From assembly GCA_002423705.1 (NCBI GenBank), contig DINW01000033.1, positions 14,261 to 47,351 on the forward strand: DNA of 33,091 nt. The letters run 5' to 3'. The notes under the pieces were generated by a model that saw only the letters and a list, made by a program, of their open reading frames with translations, was not told the DNA's origin and made no database searches. Positions 1-8,323 of the stretch are shown piece after piece; positions within the stretch are counted from its first letter, which is position 1, and each line of letters starts with the position of its first letter. The stretch is from Clostridium sp. UBA5530. GTDB lineage: Bacteria > Bacillota > Clostridia > Clostridiales > Clostridiaceae. The position numbers were made by a program, and so were the translations under genes.

Positions 1-1
1 G

Positions 2-17
2 AAACTAAGTTTCACTT
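2..17. repeat. Right end of a dispersed intergenic repeat (partial copy)
   Basis: Sixteen bases are identical to 7175-7190, the right end of a longer intergenic element at 7098-7190. With the preceding G, bases 1-13 form GAAACT-A-AGTTTC, a perfect small inverted repeat. Because it sits at the window edge, it is probably the tail of another copy whose body lies outside. The rest of 18-92 is AT-rich and shows nothing else. Confidence 0.45.
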
Positions 18-92
18 AATATGTATAGATAAGCTTCAAAATTTTAAAAATAAAATATTAAAATGATTTTTTATGGATATGAACTAAAGTTT

Positions 93-101
93 TGATATAA
101 T
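93..101 (+). promoter_or_regulatory. Extended -10 promoter of the acyltransferase operon
   Basis: TGATATAAT matches the extended -10 consensus TGnTATAAT exactly. No good -35 lies 16-18 bp upstream, which is normal for extended -10 promoters. Transcription would start near 108, giving a leader of about 50 nt before the ribosome site GAGGGA at 144-149. Confidence 0.55.
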
Positions 102-156
102 ATTAAGTAATTAAAGTTTGCAATTATTATGTTAATTAGAAAAGAGGGAATAGGAC

Positions 157-1443
157 ATGAATAGCAGGACTCGTGAAATTAAATGGAGACGTTTGGATAA
201 TACAGCAAAAATATTTCCTGTCATTGCTAACGAAAACTTAAGTAATGTTTTTAGAATATCTGCCACGTTAAAAGAAAATATAATACCTGAAATACTACAA
301 CAAGCCTTGGAAGAGGTAATTTTATGGTTTGATGGATTTAATGTAAGACTTAGACGAGGTTTTTTTTGGTACTACTTTGAGACCAACAAAAGAAAGCCTC
401 TTATTGAAAAAGAATCTACTTATCCATGTAAATTTATCGACCCTCAGAGTAAGCAGCATTTCTTATTCAGGGTATCTTACTATGAAAAAAGGATTAACTT
501 AGAAGTGTTTCATGCTATAACAGACGGTATGGGAGCTATTAATTTTTTAAAAGAATTAACTTATCATTACATATCCTTATTAAAATATAAAGACTCCAAA
601 AATGAGGCCCCCAGAATTCCTAGCAGAGAGTGCATCCTAGACACAGACGATAGCTATTTGAAGAATTATAAAAAAATTCCTCATAAACCTTATAGTAGTA
701 AAAAAGCATATCAGTTAAAAGGTGATCTACTATATTTAGATACCATTAGTATCATCCATGGGTATATAGATTTACCTTCTTTAAAAAAAGTATGTAAAGA
801 AAAAGGTGTAAGTATAACTAAATACCTAGTAGCTGTGTTAATTTGGTGTATTTATAAAGAATATTTAAATAAACAATCAAGCAAAGATCCTATATCCATT
901 AATCTACCAATAAACTTAAGATCTTTTTTTGAGTCTACTACTACTATGAATTTCTTTGCTATATCCTCAATAGAATTTTTACCTGAGGGAAGTCATCATA
1001 GTTTTGAGGATGTTTTAAATTCTGTAAGCCAACAAATGGATAAAAATATACAAAAAGAAAAACTTGAGGAGGTTATTTCATATAATGTTTCAAATGAGAA
1101 AAATCCTTTCGTAAGGTTTACACCTTTAGCCATTAAATATATCCTCCTCCAGCTTGTGTATAAAAGGGTTAGCAAAAGAAATACTATGACATTGTCTAAC
1201 TTGGGTAATATCACAATTTTGCCAGAATTTGAAGAATTCATAGAAGATTTTCATTTTATCATAGGTGTTTCTAAAAAACAGAAAATTAAATGTGGAGTAT
1301 GTTGCTACAAAAACAGATTACATATAAGTTTTACTTCGGTTCTAGCAAATACTTATCTGCAAAAAGCCTTCTTTAGAACCCTTAGTGATGAAGGTGTTAT
1401 TATTACAATAGAAAGCAATGGTGTTTTAAATGAAAAGATGTAA
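157..1443 (+). CDS. Condensation-fold acyltransferase (alcohol acetyltransferase-like)
   Basis: A 428-aa protein with the HxxxDG catalytic motif of the CoA-dependent acyltransferase/condensation superfamily (HAITDG, residues 119-124; His119 is the likely general base). A later LPINLR...NFF stretch (about residues 248-268) resembles the second conserved block of alcohol acetyltransferase and PapA-type enzymes. It has no carrier-protein domain and no signal peptide, so it is probably a stand-alone cytosolic enzyme moving an acyl group from CoA or a carrier to an alcohol or amine. The ATG has GAGGGA 7 nt upstream. Its end overlaps the next gene by 14 bp, and an esterase gene closes the operon, suggesting matched acylation and deacylation. 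Family is well supported; substrate is unknown. Confidence 0.75.
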   Translation: MNSRTREIKWRRLDNTAKIFPVIANENLSNVFRISATLKENIIPEILQQALEEVILWFDGFNVRLRRGFFWYYFETNKRKPLIEKESTYPCKFIDPQSKQHFLFRVSYYEKRINLEVFHAITDGMGAINFLKELTYHYISLLKYKDSKNEAPRIPSRECILDTDDSYLKNYKKIPHKPYSSKKAYQLKGDLLYLDTISIIHGYIDLPSLKKVCKEKGVSITKYLVAVLIWCIYKEYLNKQSSKDPISINLPINLRSFFESTTTMNFFAISSIEFLPEGSHHSFEDVLNSVSQQMDKNIQKEKLEEVISYNVSNEKNPFVRFTPLAIKYILLQLVYKRVSKRNTMTLSNLGNITILPEFEEFIEDFHFIIGVSKKQKIKCGVCCYKNRLHISFTSVLANTYLQKAFFRTLSDEGVIITIESNGVLNEKM

Positions 1444-2101
1444 AAAATGTAATGTAAATATACTAGATGATACTGTGACCTGTCCTTTATGCAAAAGCAT
1501 ATTAGAGGGAGATACAGAATCTAAAAACTATATTAAGTTATATCCAGATGTGGATTTTGATACAGGAAAATATAGAAAGCTTAAAAAAATTTTTATATTT
1601 ATATTAGCTGTAATATGTATTGCTTTAGGGTTTATAAATTATATAACTTATTCAGGATTCATATGGTCCATAATAGCCGTTTCTGGAGTCATATATTTTG
1701 GAGTAACAGTTACTTATTCTATAATGAATAATGCCAACATAGCTTCTAAAATATTAGTTCAAACTATAGGGGCTGGCATATTAGTCATAGTAATTGATAA
1801 TGTTTTAGGCTACACAGGTTGGTCTGTAAATTATGTAATCCCTTCCACAATCATATTTGCTAATCTATCCATAATTTTATGTATGATTGTAAATAGAATG
1901 AACTGGCAGAGTTACTTCATGTATCAAATTGCTATTACTTTTTTTAGCTTCATACCTCCAATCTTGTTTTGGATTGGAATAATAGATAAACCTTTTTTAG
2001 CTATTTTTACTACTTGCATTTCCATACTGATTTTAATTGGAACAATCATCTTTGGAGATAAAAGTGTTAAAAATGAATTGATTCGTAGATTTAATACTTA
2101 G
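1430..2101 (+). CDS. Zinc-ribbon membrane protein, DUF6320-like
   Basis: A 223-aa protein. The N-terminus carries two CxxC pairs (Cys4/Cys7 and Cys18/Cys21), a zinc-ribbon knuckle. From about residue 52 to 208 there are five or six hydrophobic spans and few charged residues. This matches my recollection of DUF6320 proteins, which sit between a condensation-type acyltransferase and an alpha/beta hydrolase in clostridia. The ATG lies inside the end of the acyltransferase gene, so the two are probably translationally coupled. The function is not known. It may hold the acyltransferase at the membrane or move its product, which is inference from gene order only. Confidence 0.65.
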   Translation: MKRCKKCNVNILDDTVTCPLCKSILEGDTESKNYIKLYPDVDFDTGKYRKLKKIFIFILAVICIALGFINYITYSGFIWSIIAVSGVIYFGVTVTYSIMNNANIASKILVQTIGAGILVIVIDNVLGYTGWSVNYVIPSTIIFANLSIILCMIVNRMNWQSYFMYQIAITFFSFIPPILFWIGIIDKPFLAIFTTCISILILIGTIIFGDKSVKNELIRRFNT

Positions 2102-2114
2102 GAGAGAAATTTTT

Positions 2115-3029
2115 ATGAAAGAAAAAAACACTAGTATCCTTGGACATTTAGTTAGGGATATAATGGATAATATCACAGACTCCTCCCTAGGAGAACCTAT
2201 ACAAACCGGCAAGTTCAGAAAACATCCTATAGAACCACCTTGGAAATGCCCTAAAGGATATTTGTATAAAAAAATAGAACTTGATAATTTTGTCATGGAA
2301 GATTTAAATAGAAAAAAAATAGCCAATGGTAAAGTAATATTTCAACTTCATGGTGGTGGATATATTGGCCCTATGAAAAACGTTTATAGACGTTTTGCCC
2401 TAAAATACTGTCAAATCAGTAAAGGTGCAGAAGTGTTAACAATCGACTATAGAGTAGCACCTGAACATCCTTTTCCCGCAGCCTTTCATGATGCAATAGC
2501 CTCTTATAAGTGGCTATTGCATGAAAAAAAATATGAAAGCAAAGATATAATAGTGGCTGGTGATTCTGCTGGAGGAGGTCTAGCCCTAGCCCTTGGTATA
2601 TACCTGAGGAATAATGAACTTCCTCTGCCAGCAGCCTTTATAACTATGTCCCCTTGGACTGATTTAACTCATAGTGGTGCAAGTTATATAGACAACTATG
2701 AAATAGACCCCCTATTTGGAAAAAGTACAAATAACATGCTATATGATTCACCCTATATAGCCCACAATGACCCTAAGAATCCCTATATCTCACCTATGTT
2801 TGGTAGCTTTCAAGGCTTTCCTCCCATGCTGATGCAAGTAGGAAATTATGAAGTGCTTTTAAGTGATACTTTAACAGTTGCAGACAAAGCTAAAAAAGAT
2901 AATGTAGACATAAAATTATCCGTCTATGATGGCATGTTTCATGTTTTTCAAATGTGTGGAGACCTAATTCCTGAAAGTAAAGCAGCTTGGGACGAGATTC
3001 AACAGTTTATAAATGAAATTTGGAGATGA
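2115..3029 (+). CDS. Alpha/beta hydrolase, hormone-sensitive-lipase family esterase
   Basis: A 304-aa enzyme with the full HSL/acetyl-esterase signature: oxyanion-hole HGGGY (79-83), nucleophile elbow GDSAG (149-153, Ser151), and a triad completed by Asp251 and His276 (DGMFHVF). It would hydrolyse short-chain acyl esters. No signal peptide is seen, so it is cytosolic. The ribosome site AGGAGAG lies 14 bp after the preceding gene's stop, and a terminator follows directly. Its place after an acyltransferase gene suggests the two enzymes act on the same acyl ester. Confidence 0.85.
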   Translation: MKEKNTSILGHLVRDIMDNITDSSLGEPIQTGKFRKHPIEPPWKCPKGYLYKKIELDNFVMEDLNRKKIANGKVIFQLHGGGYIGPMKNVYRRFALKYCQISKGAEVLTIDYRVAPEHPFPAAFHDAIASYKWLLHEKKYESKDIIVAGDSAGGGLALALGIYLRNNELPLPAAFITMSPWTDLTHSGASYIDNYEIDPLFGKSTNNMLYDSPYIAHNDPKNPYISPMFGSFQGFPPMLMQVGNYEVLLSDTLTVADKAKKDNVDIKLSVYDGMFHVFQMCGDLIPESKAAWDEIQQFINEIWR

Positions 3030-3047
3030 TTCTTTTGAGTTCAATAT

Positions 3048-3101
3048 AATAGGAGTTATTGCTTACTAGATTTATCTTCTAGCTTTGCAATAACTCCTAT
3101 T
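3048..3101. terminator. Bidirectional terminator between convergent genes
   Basis: A 15-bp perfect stem, AATAGGAGTTATTGC (3048-3062) paired with 3087-3101, followed on the + strand by TTTTATCT. It lies between the esterase stop and the convergent DUF5692 stop and can serve both. Confidence 0.85.
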
Positions 3102-3102
3102 T

Positions 3103-4038
3103 TTATCTATTGTCTTGAACTACTTGTCTATAGGCTTGTGTTTCTATATAGATTTCGTCCTTTAATGGGTTTAACTTATTCTTTCTAATTTTATTAAATT
3201 GATAAATTGCTAAAGCAGCATTTGCTCCTAGGGACAATAAACTTACAATAAAAAATGCTGTTGAGTTATGAGTTGTAGCCACTGGAGCTACTCTATCTGC
3301 GAAGGAAGGAACTGTCATTACAAACATAATCCATAACCCAAGGGTTTGAGCACGATGTTGAAGCCATGCTCCTTTTTTAATAAAGAAAGCAGGTATTGTA
3401 CATGACATCAATAATGCTAATCCACAGTAAAATGAATGATCTGCTATACAATTATAGGTATAAGCAAAGTTCCACAAATCATAGGCTATAATCCATGGCC
3501 ATATCATATCAGGCCATATCATGTCCTTTGTCTTGTCTTTAGAAATAAAAATACCAGCCCATCCACAGATTGTGATTATATTAAGTATTCCAGCTATACC
3601 ATTCATAATGTTCCATGGTCCTGACATTACCCAAAGATTATCTACATAGGCTCCATTCCATGCCCCATATGAAAAACATTGAAAGTCACGGATGGCCGCT
3701 TCCAAAATGTTTATTGCTAATATAAGTGGTGGAAAACACAATAACCATTTCTTTTGAGATAGTGATGGAATATAACGAAGAGCCATAAATCCAAGACACC
3801 CTGCAAGAGCTGAATATGTTTTTACCCAGTTAAACCAAGTACCAGTCCCATATTCATTTCCTGGAGCAGCAGTTGTTGGCCAAACAAAGATAGTTAAAAC
3901 TATTGGAATAATTAAAAAAAGTATGATTCCTCCCCACTTGGTAGAACGTCCAAGTTCATTAAATGCCATTAAAGCGAAAAAAACAAAAAGCCAAATGGCC
4001 CAACCAGTAAAATTGGTTGCTTCATACAAAATACCCAT
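3103..4038 (-). CDS. Multi-pass membrane protein, DUF5692-like
   Basis: A 311-aa protein made almost wholly of hydrophobic spans (about eight or nine), rich in Trp and Tyr, with no enzymatic motif I recognise. It resembles the uncharacterised DUF5692 family. The start is set at 4038: ATG preceded by GTGGAGG at 4045-4051 with 6-7 nt spacing. A longer in-frame TTG at 4056 lies upstream of that ribosome site and is less likely. It is monocistronic between a terminator and a strong promoter, with a long structured leader. The AraC-type regulator upstream on the same strand is a candidate controller. Function unknown. Confidence 0.7.
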   Translation of the reverse strand: MGILYEATNFTGWAIWLFVFFALMAFNELGRSTKWGGIILFLIIPIVLTIFVWPTTAAPGNEYGTGTWFNWVKTYSALAGCLGFMALRYIPSLSQKKWLLCFPPLILAINILEAAIRDFQCFSYGAWNGAYVDNLWVMSGPWNIMNGIAGILNIITICGWAGIFISKDKTKDMIWPDMIWPWIIAYDLWNFAYTYNCIADHSFYCGLALLMSCTIPAFFIKKGAWLQHRAQTLGLWIMFVMTVPSFADRVAPVATTHNSTAFFIVSLLSLGANAALAIYQFNKIRKNKLNPLKDEIYIETQAYRQVVQDNR

Positions 4039-4141
4039 GATTCCTAACCTCCACAAAATAATATTTGTATAGCTATAATATGCATGTCCCTTATAAAATA
4101 TTTAGCATGTAAGTAGCTATAACTTTTTTTCTCCCATTTTA

Positions 4142-4170
4142 ATTATATTACATAATGTGGCTTTCGTCAA
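4142..4170 (-). promoter_or_regulatory. SigmaA promoter of the DUF5692 gene
   Basis: On the minus strand, TTGACG (4165-4170) and TATAAT (4142-4147) are separated by exactly 17 bp. This is one of the two best sigmaA-type promoters in the window. It places the transcript start near 4135. Confidence 0.8.
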
Positions 4171-4278
4171 ATATTTACAAACTTCTCATTACAATCCTTA
4201 AAATAATTATTTATGGATTATTAGTTAATTTAAGTATAATCAATTCTTTATCCTTACCCAAAATTTAGATCAAATAAT

Positions 4279-4323
4279 TTCATCATTTGAATTTTCCCTA
4301 TTTGAGTAAATCCAAATGATGAA
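4279..4323 (-). terminator. Probable terminator of the AraC-family gene
   Basis: TTCATCATTTG (4279-4289) pairs with CAAATGATGAA (4313-4323) around a 23-nt loop, 40 nt beyond the gene's stop. The T-run on the minus strand is weak, so efficiency is uncertain. Confidence 0.5.
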
Positions 4324-4362
4324 TATAGATTTTTAGTTTAATCTTCTTAAAATATTACTTAC

Positions 4363-5280
4363 TTATTGTATTGGAATATAAACATCTACCTCGAAGCCCT
4401 CATCAGTAAACCTCTCGTCATACAATTCAAAATCTGGCACTGCTTGATCATCATATGGAGATGGTGAATTGGGTGATGAAATTCCCTTTTGTGTATAGCC
4501 TGACTGGGGTAACCAAGTGGTGAAAAAGTAGTTCCATACCCTTCCTAGGCTACTTCCTACATTAGCCTTTCTTTTTCCTGTAGCTGTAAATATTGCATAC
4601 TTTGACTTAGGAATTGTCTTTCCTACCATCCCTTGTGGAATTTCTGAAAAACTGTTTACCTCCTTACATATAAGATAAGAAAAATCCCCCTCTTGATTAA
4701 AATCCATATTAACACCTAATGTTGCATAGGGGTTCATTTGATTAGGTATACTATCGCCAATTTTTTCATTTATATATCTATTCCACAACTCTTTTATTGC
4801 CAAGGAATATTCTGCATCATCAAAAGAAGTCCTCAGTTCTATCCCTATAACTTTTATTTCCTCCACGTCTATTATTTCAGGCTCCATAAAATATCCTCCT
4901 TTTAGAATGTTTAGTTTCATCTGTAAAATATTTATTTTTTGGAAAATTATTACGTGTTTTCTCCTTCGTCTATACATACTTGGAGTCATTCCGAACATTT
5001 TAGTAAAAGCTCTGGTAAAGGATTCATGAGATTCATACTGATACTTATAGGCTAAGTCTATAATTTTTTCATTGGTTTCAACAAGATCATAAGCGGCACA
5101 AGTTAGTCTGCGCTTTCTTATATACTCCTTTAAGGATATACCTGCAATAGTTTTAAATAAACTATGAAAATAAGAAAGGGAGCAGAAAGCTTTACTTGAT
5201 ACTTCTTTAAGTTGCAACTCATCCATCAAATTTTTCTCTACATAATCAATAGCCCTTTGAATTCTTTCATACATATCCAA
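4363..5280 (-). CDS. AraC-family regulator with GyrI-like effector-binding domain
   Basis: About 305 aa. Residues 1-105 form a double helix-turn-helix AraC domain (SYFHSLFKTIAG and SHESFTRAFTKMFG, ending MTPSMYRRRR). Residues from about 130 on match the GyrI-like/AraC_E_bind small-molecule domain (EEIKVIGIELRT start, ending FEVDVYIPIQ). Proteins of this layout sense hydrophobic or cationic ligands and often control exporters. Start choice: AGGAGGG lies 7 nt before a TTG at 5280; an ATG at 5274 and a TTG at 5286 are alternatives. A TATAAT at 5310-5315 (minus) may be its -10. The downstream DUF5692 membrane protein is a plausible target. Confidence 0.85.
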   Translation of the reverse strand: MDMYERIQRAIDYVEKNLMDELQLKEVSSKAFCSLSYFHSLFKTIAGISLKEYIRKRRLTCAAYDLVETNEKIIDLAYKYQYESHESFTRAFTKMFGMTPSMYRRRRKHVIIFQKINILQMKLNILKGGYFMEPEIIDVEEIKVIGIELRTSFDDAEYSLAIKELWNRYINEKIGDSIPNQMNPYATLGVNMDFNQEGDFSYLICKEVNSFSEIPQGMVGKTIPKSKYAIFTATGKRKANVGSSLGRVWNYFFTTWLPQSGYTQKGISSPNSPSPYDDQAVPDFELYDERFTDEGFEVDVYIPIQ

Positions 5281-5400
5281 TACCAATCCCTCCTACCTCG
5301 GCGCCTATAATTATAATAACATTGTAAACAAACCAAAACTTGATATTTTGTACTCAATTATGAAATATCATTAAATGTAAAAACACCATTAAGAAAATTT

Positions 5401-5434
5401 TAAAAGCTCCATTCCCTAAAGAGTGGAGCTTTTA
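5401..5434 (-). terminator. Hairpin terminator
   Basis: An 11-bp perfect stem TAAAAGCTCCA (5401-5411) pairs with TGGAGCTTTTA (5424-5434). On the minus strand it runs into AAATTTTCTT, so it probably ended transcription of the broken phosphatase gene upstream. The rest of 5281-5549 shows only the AraC promoter area and phosphatase 3' sequence. Confidence 0.65.
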
Positions 5435-5549
5435 AATTCTATCTAAACAGTAAATCTAAGGCTATCTTTTCTTCATTTTCCCCAACCTTCTTATTGTCCC
5501 TCTAGAAATATATGATAGTATTACAATTTCTATTTGTTAGGCTTAGATT

Positions 5550-5911
5550 TTACTTAATATATGACATATCACTTAACCGTCTTATCTTATGTTTTCCTTC
5601 ACCATCTTCCATCATAAAAGAAACACCTCCAGCCATACCAAATAAATCACATTGATTCAGCATTTCAGGTTCTATTCCTAACCACATTGCATTGAATATG
5701 CTTAAGGTATCACCATGAGAAACTATAATTATATTTTCATCCTTACAGTTCATGATTTCATCATAAAATGACTTTAATCTTTCCCCTACTTCTCAGCTTG
5801 ATTTTTGCCATGATTTGTTAAATCCCAGTTCGTCCAGGATCCAATCATGCCGTTAGTATGGTGAATCGCTTGAGTATGCTGTATGGTTATTATGTTTTTC
5901 ATATTTACCAT
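5550..5911 (-). pseudogene. Broken histidine-phosphatase (phosphoglycerate mutase-like) gene
   Basis: Two parts of a histidine phosphatase are visible. The first part, from an ATG at 5911 behind GAGGGGAG, reads MVNMKNIITIQHTQAIHHTN and runs about 41 codons to a stop near the GKNQAEK stretch. The second (5550-5753) resumes in another frame with IIIVSHGDTLS and runs to the C-terminus. The whole is about 120 codons against roughly 200 in the family, so the middle is missing as well as frame-shifted. The catalytic RHG of canonical members reads QHT here, which I have seen in clostridial relatives of this family, so it may not itself be a defect. The gene is probably dead. Confidence 0.7.
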
Positions 5912-6053
5912 TCTCCCCTCTATACACTTTACCTGTTAAACTTTTACTCTTATCATACAAACTTTATAATTCCTCATGGTTGTGTCCTCTATTGATTCTC
6001 ACCTGAAGAAGCATAATAAATTAGGCATTATCTTAACATAAATTCTAAACTTT

Positions 6054-6106
6054 GGCAAATAAGTTCCCAACTTCTATTTGCCTAGCCATTGCTCCAAATG
6101 TATACT
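6054..6106 (+). promoter_or_regulatory. Promoter and overlapping inverted repeat of the YafY-family gene
   Basis: TTGCCT (6078-6083) and TATACT (6101-6106) are 17 bp apart. An interrupted inverted repeat overlaps the -35: GGCAAAT (6054-6060) with ATTTGCC (6076-6082), and inside it AAGTT (6061-6065) with AACTT (6069-6073). The position suits an operator, possibly for the regulator itself. The transcript would start about at the ribosome site, leaving a very short leader. Confidence 0.45.
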
Positions 6107-6123
6107 TATAATGAGGTGATAAA

Positions 6124-7020
6124 GTGCAAATTAATAGATTATTTGAAATTATATATATTCTCCTTGAAAGAAAAATAGTAACAGCTAGAGAATTAGCAAC
6201 CCATTTTGAGGTTTCTGTTAGGACTATTTATCGTGATATAGAGATTCTTTCCACTGCTGGTATTCCTGTTTATATGAGCAAAGGCAAGGGAGGAGGTATA
6301 TCTTTATTACCTGATTTTGTGCTAAACAAAACAGTGCTTACAGATGATGAAAAGAAAAACATCCTTTCTTCTTTAAGAGCTGTAAATGCTATAAATTTAC
6401 CAAAAACAGATACAGCATTGCAGAAACTTAGCACTTTATTTGGGGAGTCCAATACCGATTGGATTGAAGTAAATTTTTCTTCTTGGGCCAATGCTGAAGA
6501 GGAATGTAAGACCTTTGACATGATTAAATCTGCAATACTAATAAAAAAAGTCATTTCTCTTTCTTATTCTAATGCAAAGGGTGAGCAAACTGTACGTAAA
6601 GTAGAGCCCTTAAAACTGTGCTTTAAGAGTGGTGCCTGGTACTTATATGGTTATTGCAAAATTAAATATGATTATCGGTTTTTTAAGTTAAAGCGTATAA
6701 AAAATCTTATTATAACAGATGAAGACTTTAGTAGAATGCCTCCCTCTAGAATCTTTTCACAAGATCACATATTTCAGGGAGAATATATAACCCTAAAGCT
6801 TAAACTTTCTTCTAAAGTTGCCTATAGGGTATATGATGAGTTTGATAATTACAAACAACTGGAAGATGGAAGCTTTCTTGCTGAAATCAGTTATCCTAAA
6901 GGAAAATGGATATCCTCTTATATATCAACCTTTGGAAGTGATTGTGAAGTCCTTGAACCCCAATATATACGTGATGAAATAAAAAATGAACTGCAAAAAA
7001 CATTAAATTATTATCTTTAA
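6124..7020 (+). CDS. YafY-family transcriptional regulator (HTH + WYL)
   Basis: A 298-aa protein with an N-terminal winged HTH (residues 1-55; ARELATHFEVSVRTIYRDIEIL is the recognition region) and a WYL domain at about 140-210 (GAWYLYGYC then YRFFKLKRIKNL). WYL domains bind small ligands or nucleic acid and set the activity of the HTH. The start is a GTG with GAGGTGA at 6113-6119. The gene diverges from the broken phosphatase, which may have been its former target. A hairpin overlaps its stop codon. Confidence 0.88.
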   Translation: MQINRLFEIIYILLERKIVTARELATHFEVSVRTIYRDIEILSTAGIPVYMSKGKGGGISLLPDFVLNKTVLTDDEKKNILSSLRAVNAINLPKTDTALQKLSTLFGESNTDWIEVNFSSWANAEEECKTFDMIKSAILIKKVISLSYSNAKGEQTVRKVEPLKLCFKSGAWYLYGYCKIKYDYRFFKLKRIKNLIITDEDFSRMPPSRIFSQDHIFQGEYITLKLKLSSKVAYRVYDEFDNYKQLEDGSFLAEISYPKGKWISSYISTFGSDCEVLEPQYIRDEIKNELQKTLNYYL

Positions 7021-7043
7021 TATGACATGTAGCTGTCATATTA
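7018..7043 (+). terminator. Hairpin overlapping the YafY stop codon
   Basis: TAATATGACA (7018-7027, its first three bases being the stop codon) pairs perfectly with TGTCATATTA (7034-7043) around a 6-nt loop. There is no strong T-run, so it may protect or end the mRNA weakly. Confidence 0.5.
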
Positions 7044-7097
7044 GTTAATATATACTACATATAACTTTGATGTCTATCTGCTGTAACATTCCACCCT

Positions 7098-7190
7098 CTT
7101 TAGATTGGAGATAACAACATCTACGACTGTAGATAAGTTCAACTAACATTTAGTTGTAATCCAAACTCTACCTAAAACTAAGTTTCACTT
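7098..7190. repeat. Dispersed intergenic repeat, full-looking copy
   Basis: The first 44 bases (7098-7141) match 30509-30552 at 34 of 44 positions without gaps, and the last 16 (7175-7190) are identical to 2-17. In between are two tight hairpins: ATCTAC-GACT-GTAGAT and CAACTAA-CAT-TTAGTTG. The element sits between two convergent genes. The pattern suggests a structured, non-coding repeat family. Confidence 0.6.
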
Positions 7191-7192
7191 GA

Positions 7193-8317
7193 TTATATGG
7201 GTATTGAAAATTTAAATTTACTTCCCTTTCCCTCTTCACTTTCAGCCCATATTTTGCCGTTATGCTGCATTATTATAGCCTTGCTTATAGCTAAACCTAA
7301 CCCTGTTCCCTTAGGTTTATCAATCATTGTATCTTTGCATTGCTTAAATCTTTCAAAAATAAGGTCTAAATATTCCTCTTTTATTCCTATGCCCGTATCT
7401 TCTATAGTCACTATAACCTCATTATTCTCTCTGTGGGCTTCACATATTATTTTCCCCTTTTCAGTAAATTTTATGGCATTGGATATTAAATTTATCACAA
7501 CTTGAGTTATTCTGTCCTTATCTCCTATGATAACGGGTAAATCTTTTTCTATCTTGTCCACTATTTCTATTTCCTTACCCTCTAGCAAGAAAAACGAGGA
7601 CAATATAGCCTTATTTATTATTTCTTCTATATCTATCTTTTCTTTTTTCCATTCTACTGCTTCGGCCTCTATTTTAGCTATATCCAAAATATTATCTATC
7701 ATAGTAGATAGTCTTTCTCCCTCTGAGATTATTATCTCTAAACTATCTAATGTTTTTTTCATATTGGTTTTGCAAATCTCTAAAGCTTCAATATGAGTTT
7801 CATCATCATTATTATTGAGAACAGGTAAAACATTCTTATTGATTTTTCTTTTTATAATCTTTGCAAAACCTATTATGGATGTTAAAGGAATTCTAAATTC
7901 ATGGGATATAGTAGATAAGAAATCTGTTTTAACATCGTCTAATTTCTTTAGTTTCTCATTGGATTCAATATATTGTTTTTGTTTTATCTCAAGTTTCTTT
8001 ACTAGCTCAGTTAACTGGTATAAGTCCTCCTCTAAATTATTTATTCCTTTAGTTGCATCATGATTTTCTATTCCTACATTCTTCATTATTACATCATTAT
8101 GAATCTTAATAATCTTACTTTCATAATACATCTTTGTAAATTTGTAAGTTAGATAAATCAATAGTATCATTATGCCAATGTTAACATTAATCATAATAAT
8201 GCAACTAGAAAGAATAATTATAATAACAATTTGAAGTATGTTTCTTTTCATAAAATCTTTAGCCATATCTTTACCTCTTAAATAATGTTGAAATTCCCGC
8301 AAAATTTCTTTAAACAT
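7193..8317 (-). CDS. Orphan membrane sensor histidine kinase
   Basis: About 374 aa. Two adjacent membrane spans near the N-terminus (about 25-60) leave almost no outside domain. A coiled-coil linker follows, then HisKA with the phospho-His in STISHEFRIPLTS (about residue 139), and a HATPase domain with N box (VVINLISNAIKFT), G1 (EDTGIGIKEEY) and G2 (GTGLGLAISK). No response-regulator gene is adjacent. ATG at 8317 is chosen. A TTG at 8326 is also in frame, but the only good ribosome site (AAGGGGA, 8354-8360) is about 35 nt away, with a hairpin between. The short sensor suggests it detects a membrane or internal signal. Confidence 0.85.
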   Translation of the reverse strand: MFKEILREFQHYLRGKDMAKDFMKRNILQIVIIIILSSCIIMINVNIGIMILLIYLTYKFTKMYYESKIIKIHNDVIMKNVGIENHDATKGINNLEEDLYQLTELVKKLEIKQKQYIESNEKLKKLDDVKTDFLSTISHEFRIPLTSIIGFAKIIKRKINKNVLPVLNNNDDETHIEALEICKTNMKKTLDSLEIIISEGERLSTMIDNILDIAKIEAEAVEWKKEKIDIEEIINKAILSSFFLLEGKEIEIVDKIEKDLPVIIGDKDRITQVVINLISNAIKFTEKGKIICEAHRENNEVIVTIEDTGIGIKEEYLDLIFERFKQCKDTMIDKPKGTGLGLAISKAIIMQHNGKIWAESEEGKGSKFKFSIPI

Positions 8318-8323
8318 AATTTT

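Larger units (their letters stand above)
4039..4362 (-). other. Gap of 324 bases: structured leader, promoter and AraC gene terminator
   Basis: There is no coding potential. Reading on the minus strand, the gap holds the AraC gene terminator (4279-4323), an AT-rich stretch, a near-consensus promoter (4142-4170) and a leader of about 95 nt. The leader has two TATAGCTA-type blocks (4069-4078 and 4114-4121) that can pair with each other, enclosing two CATG segments. Confidence 0.6.
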
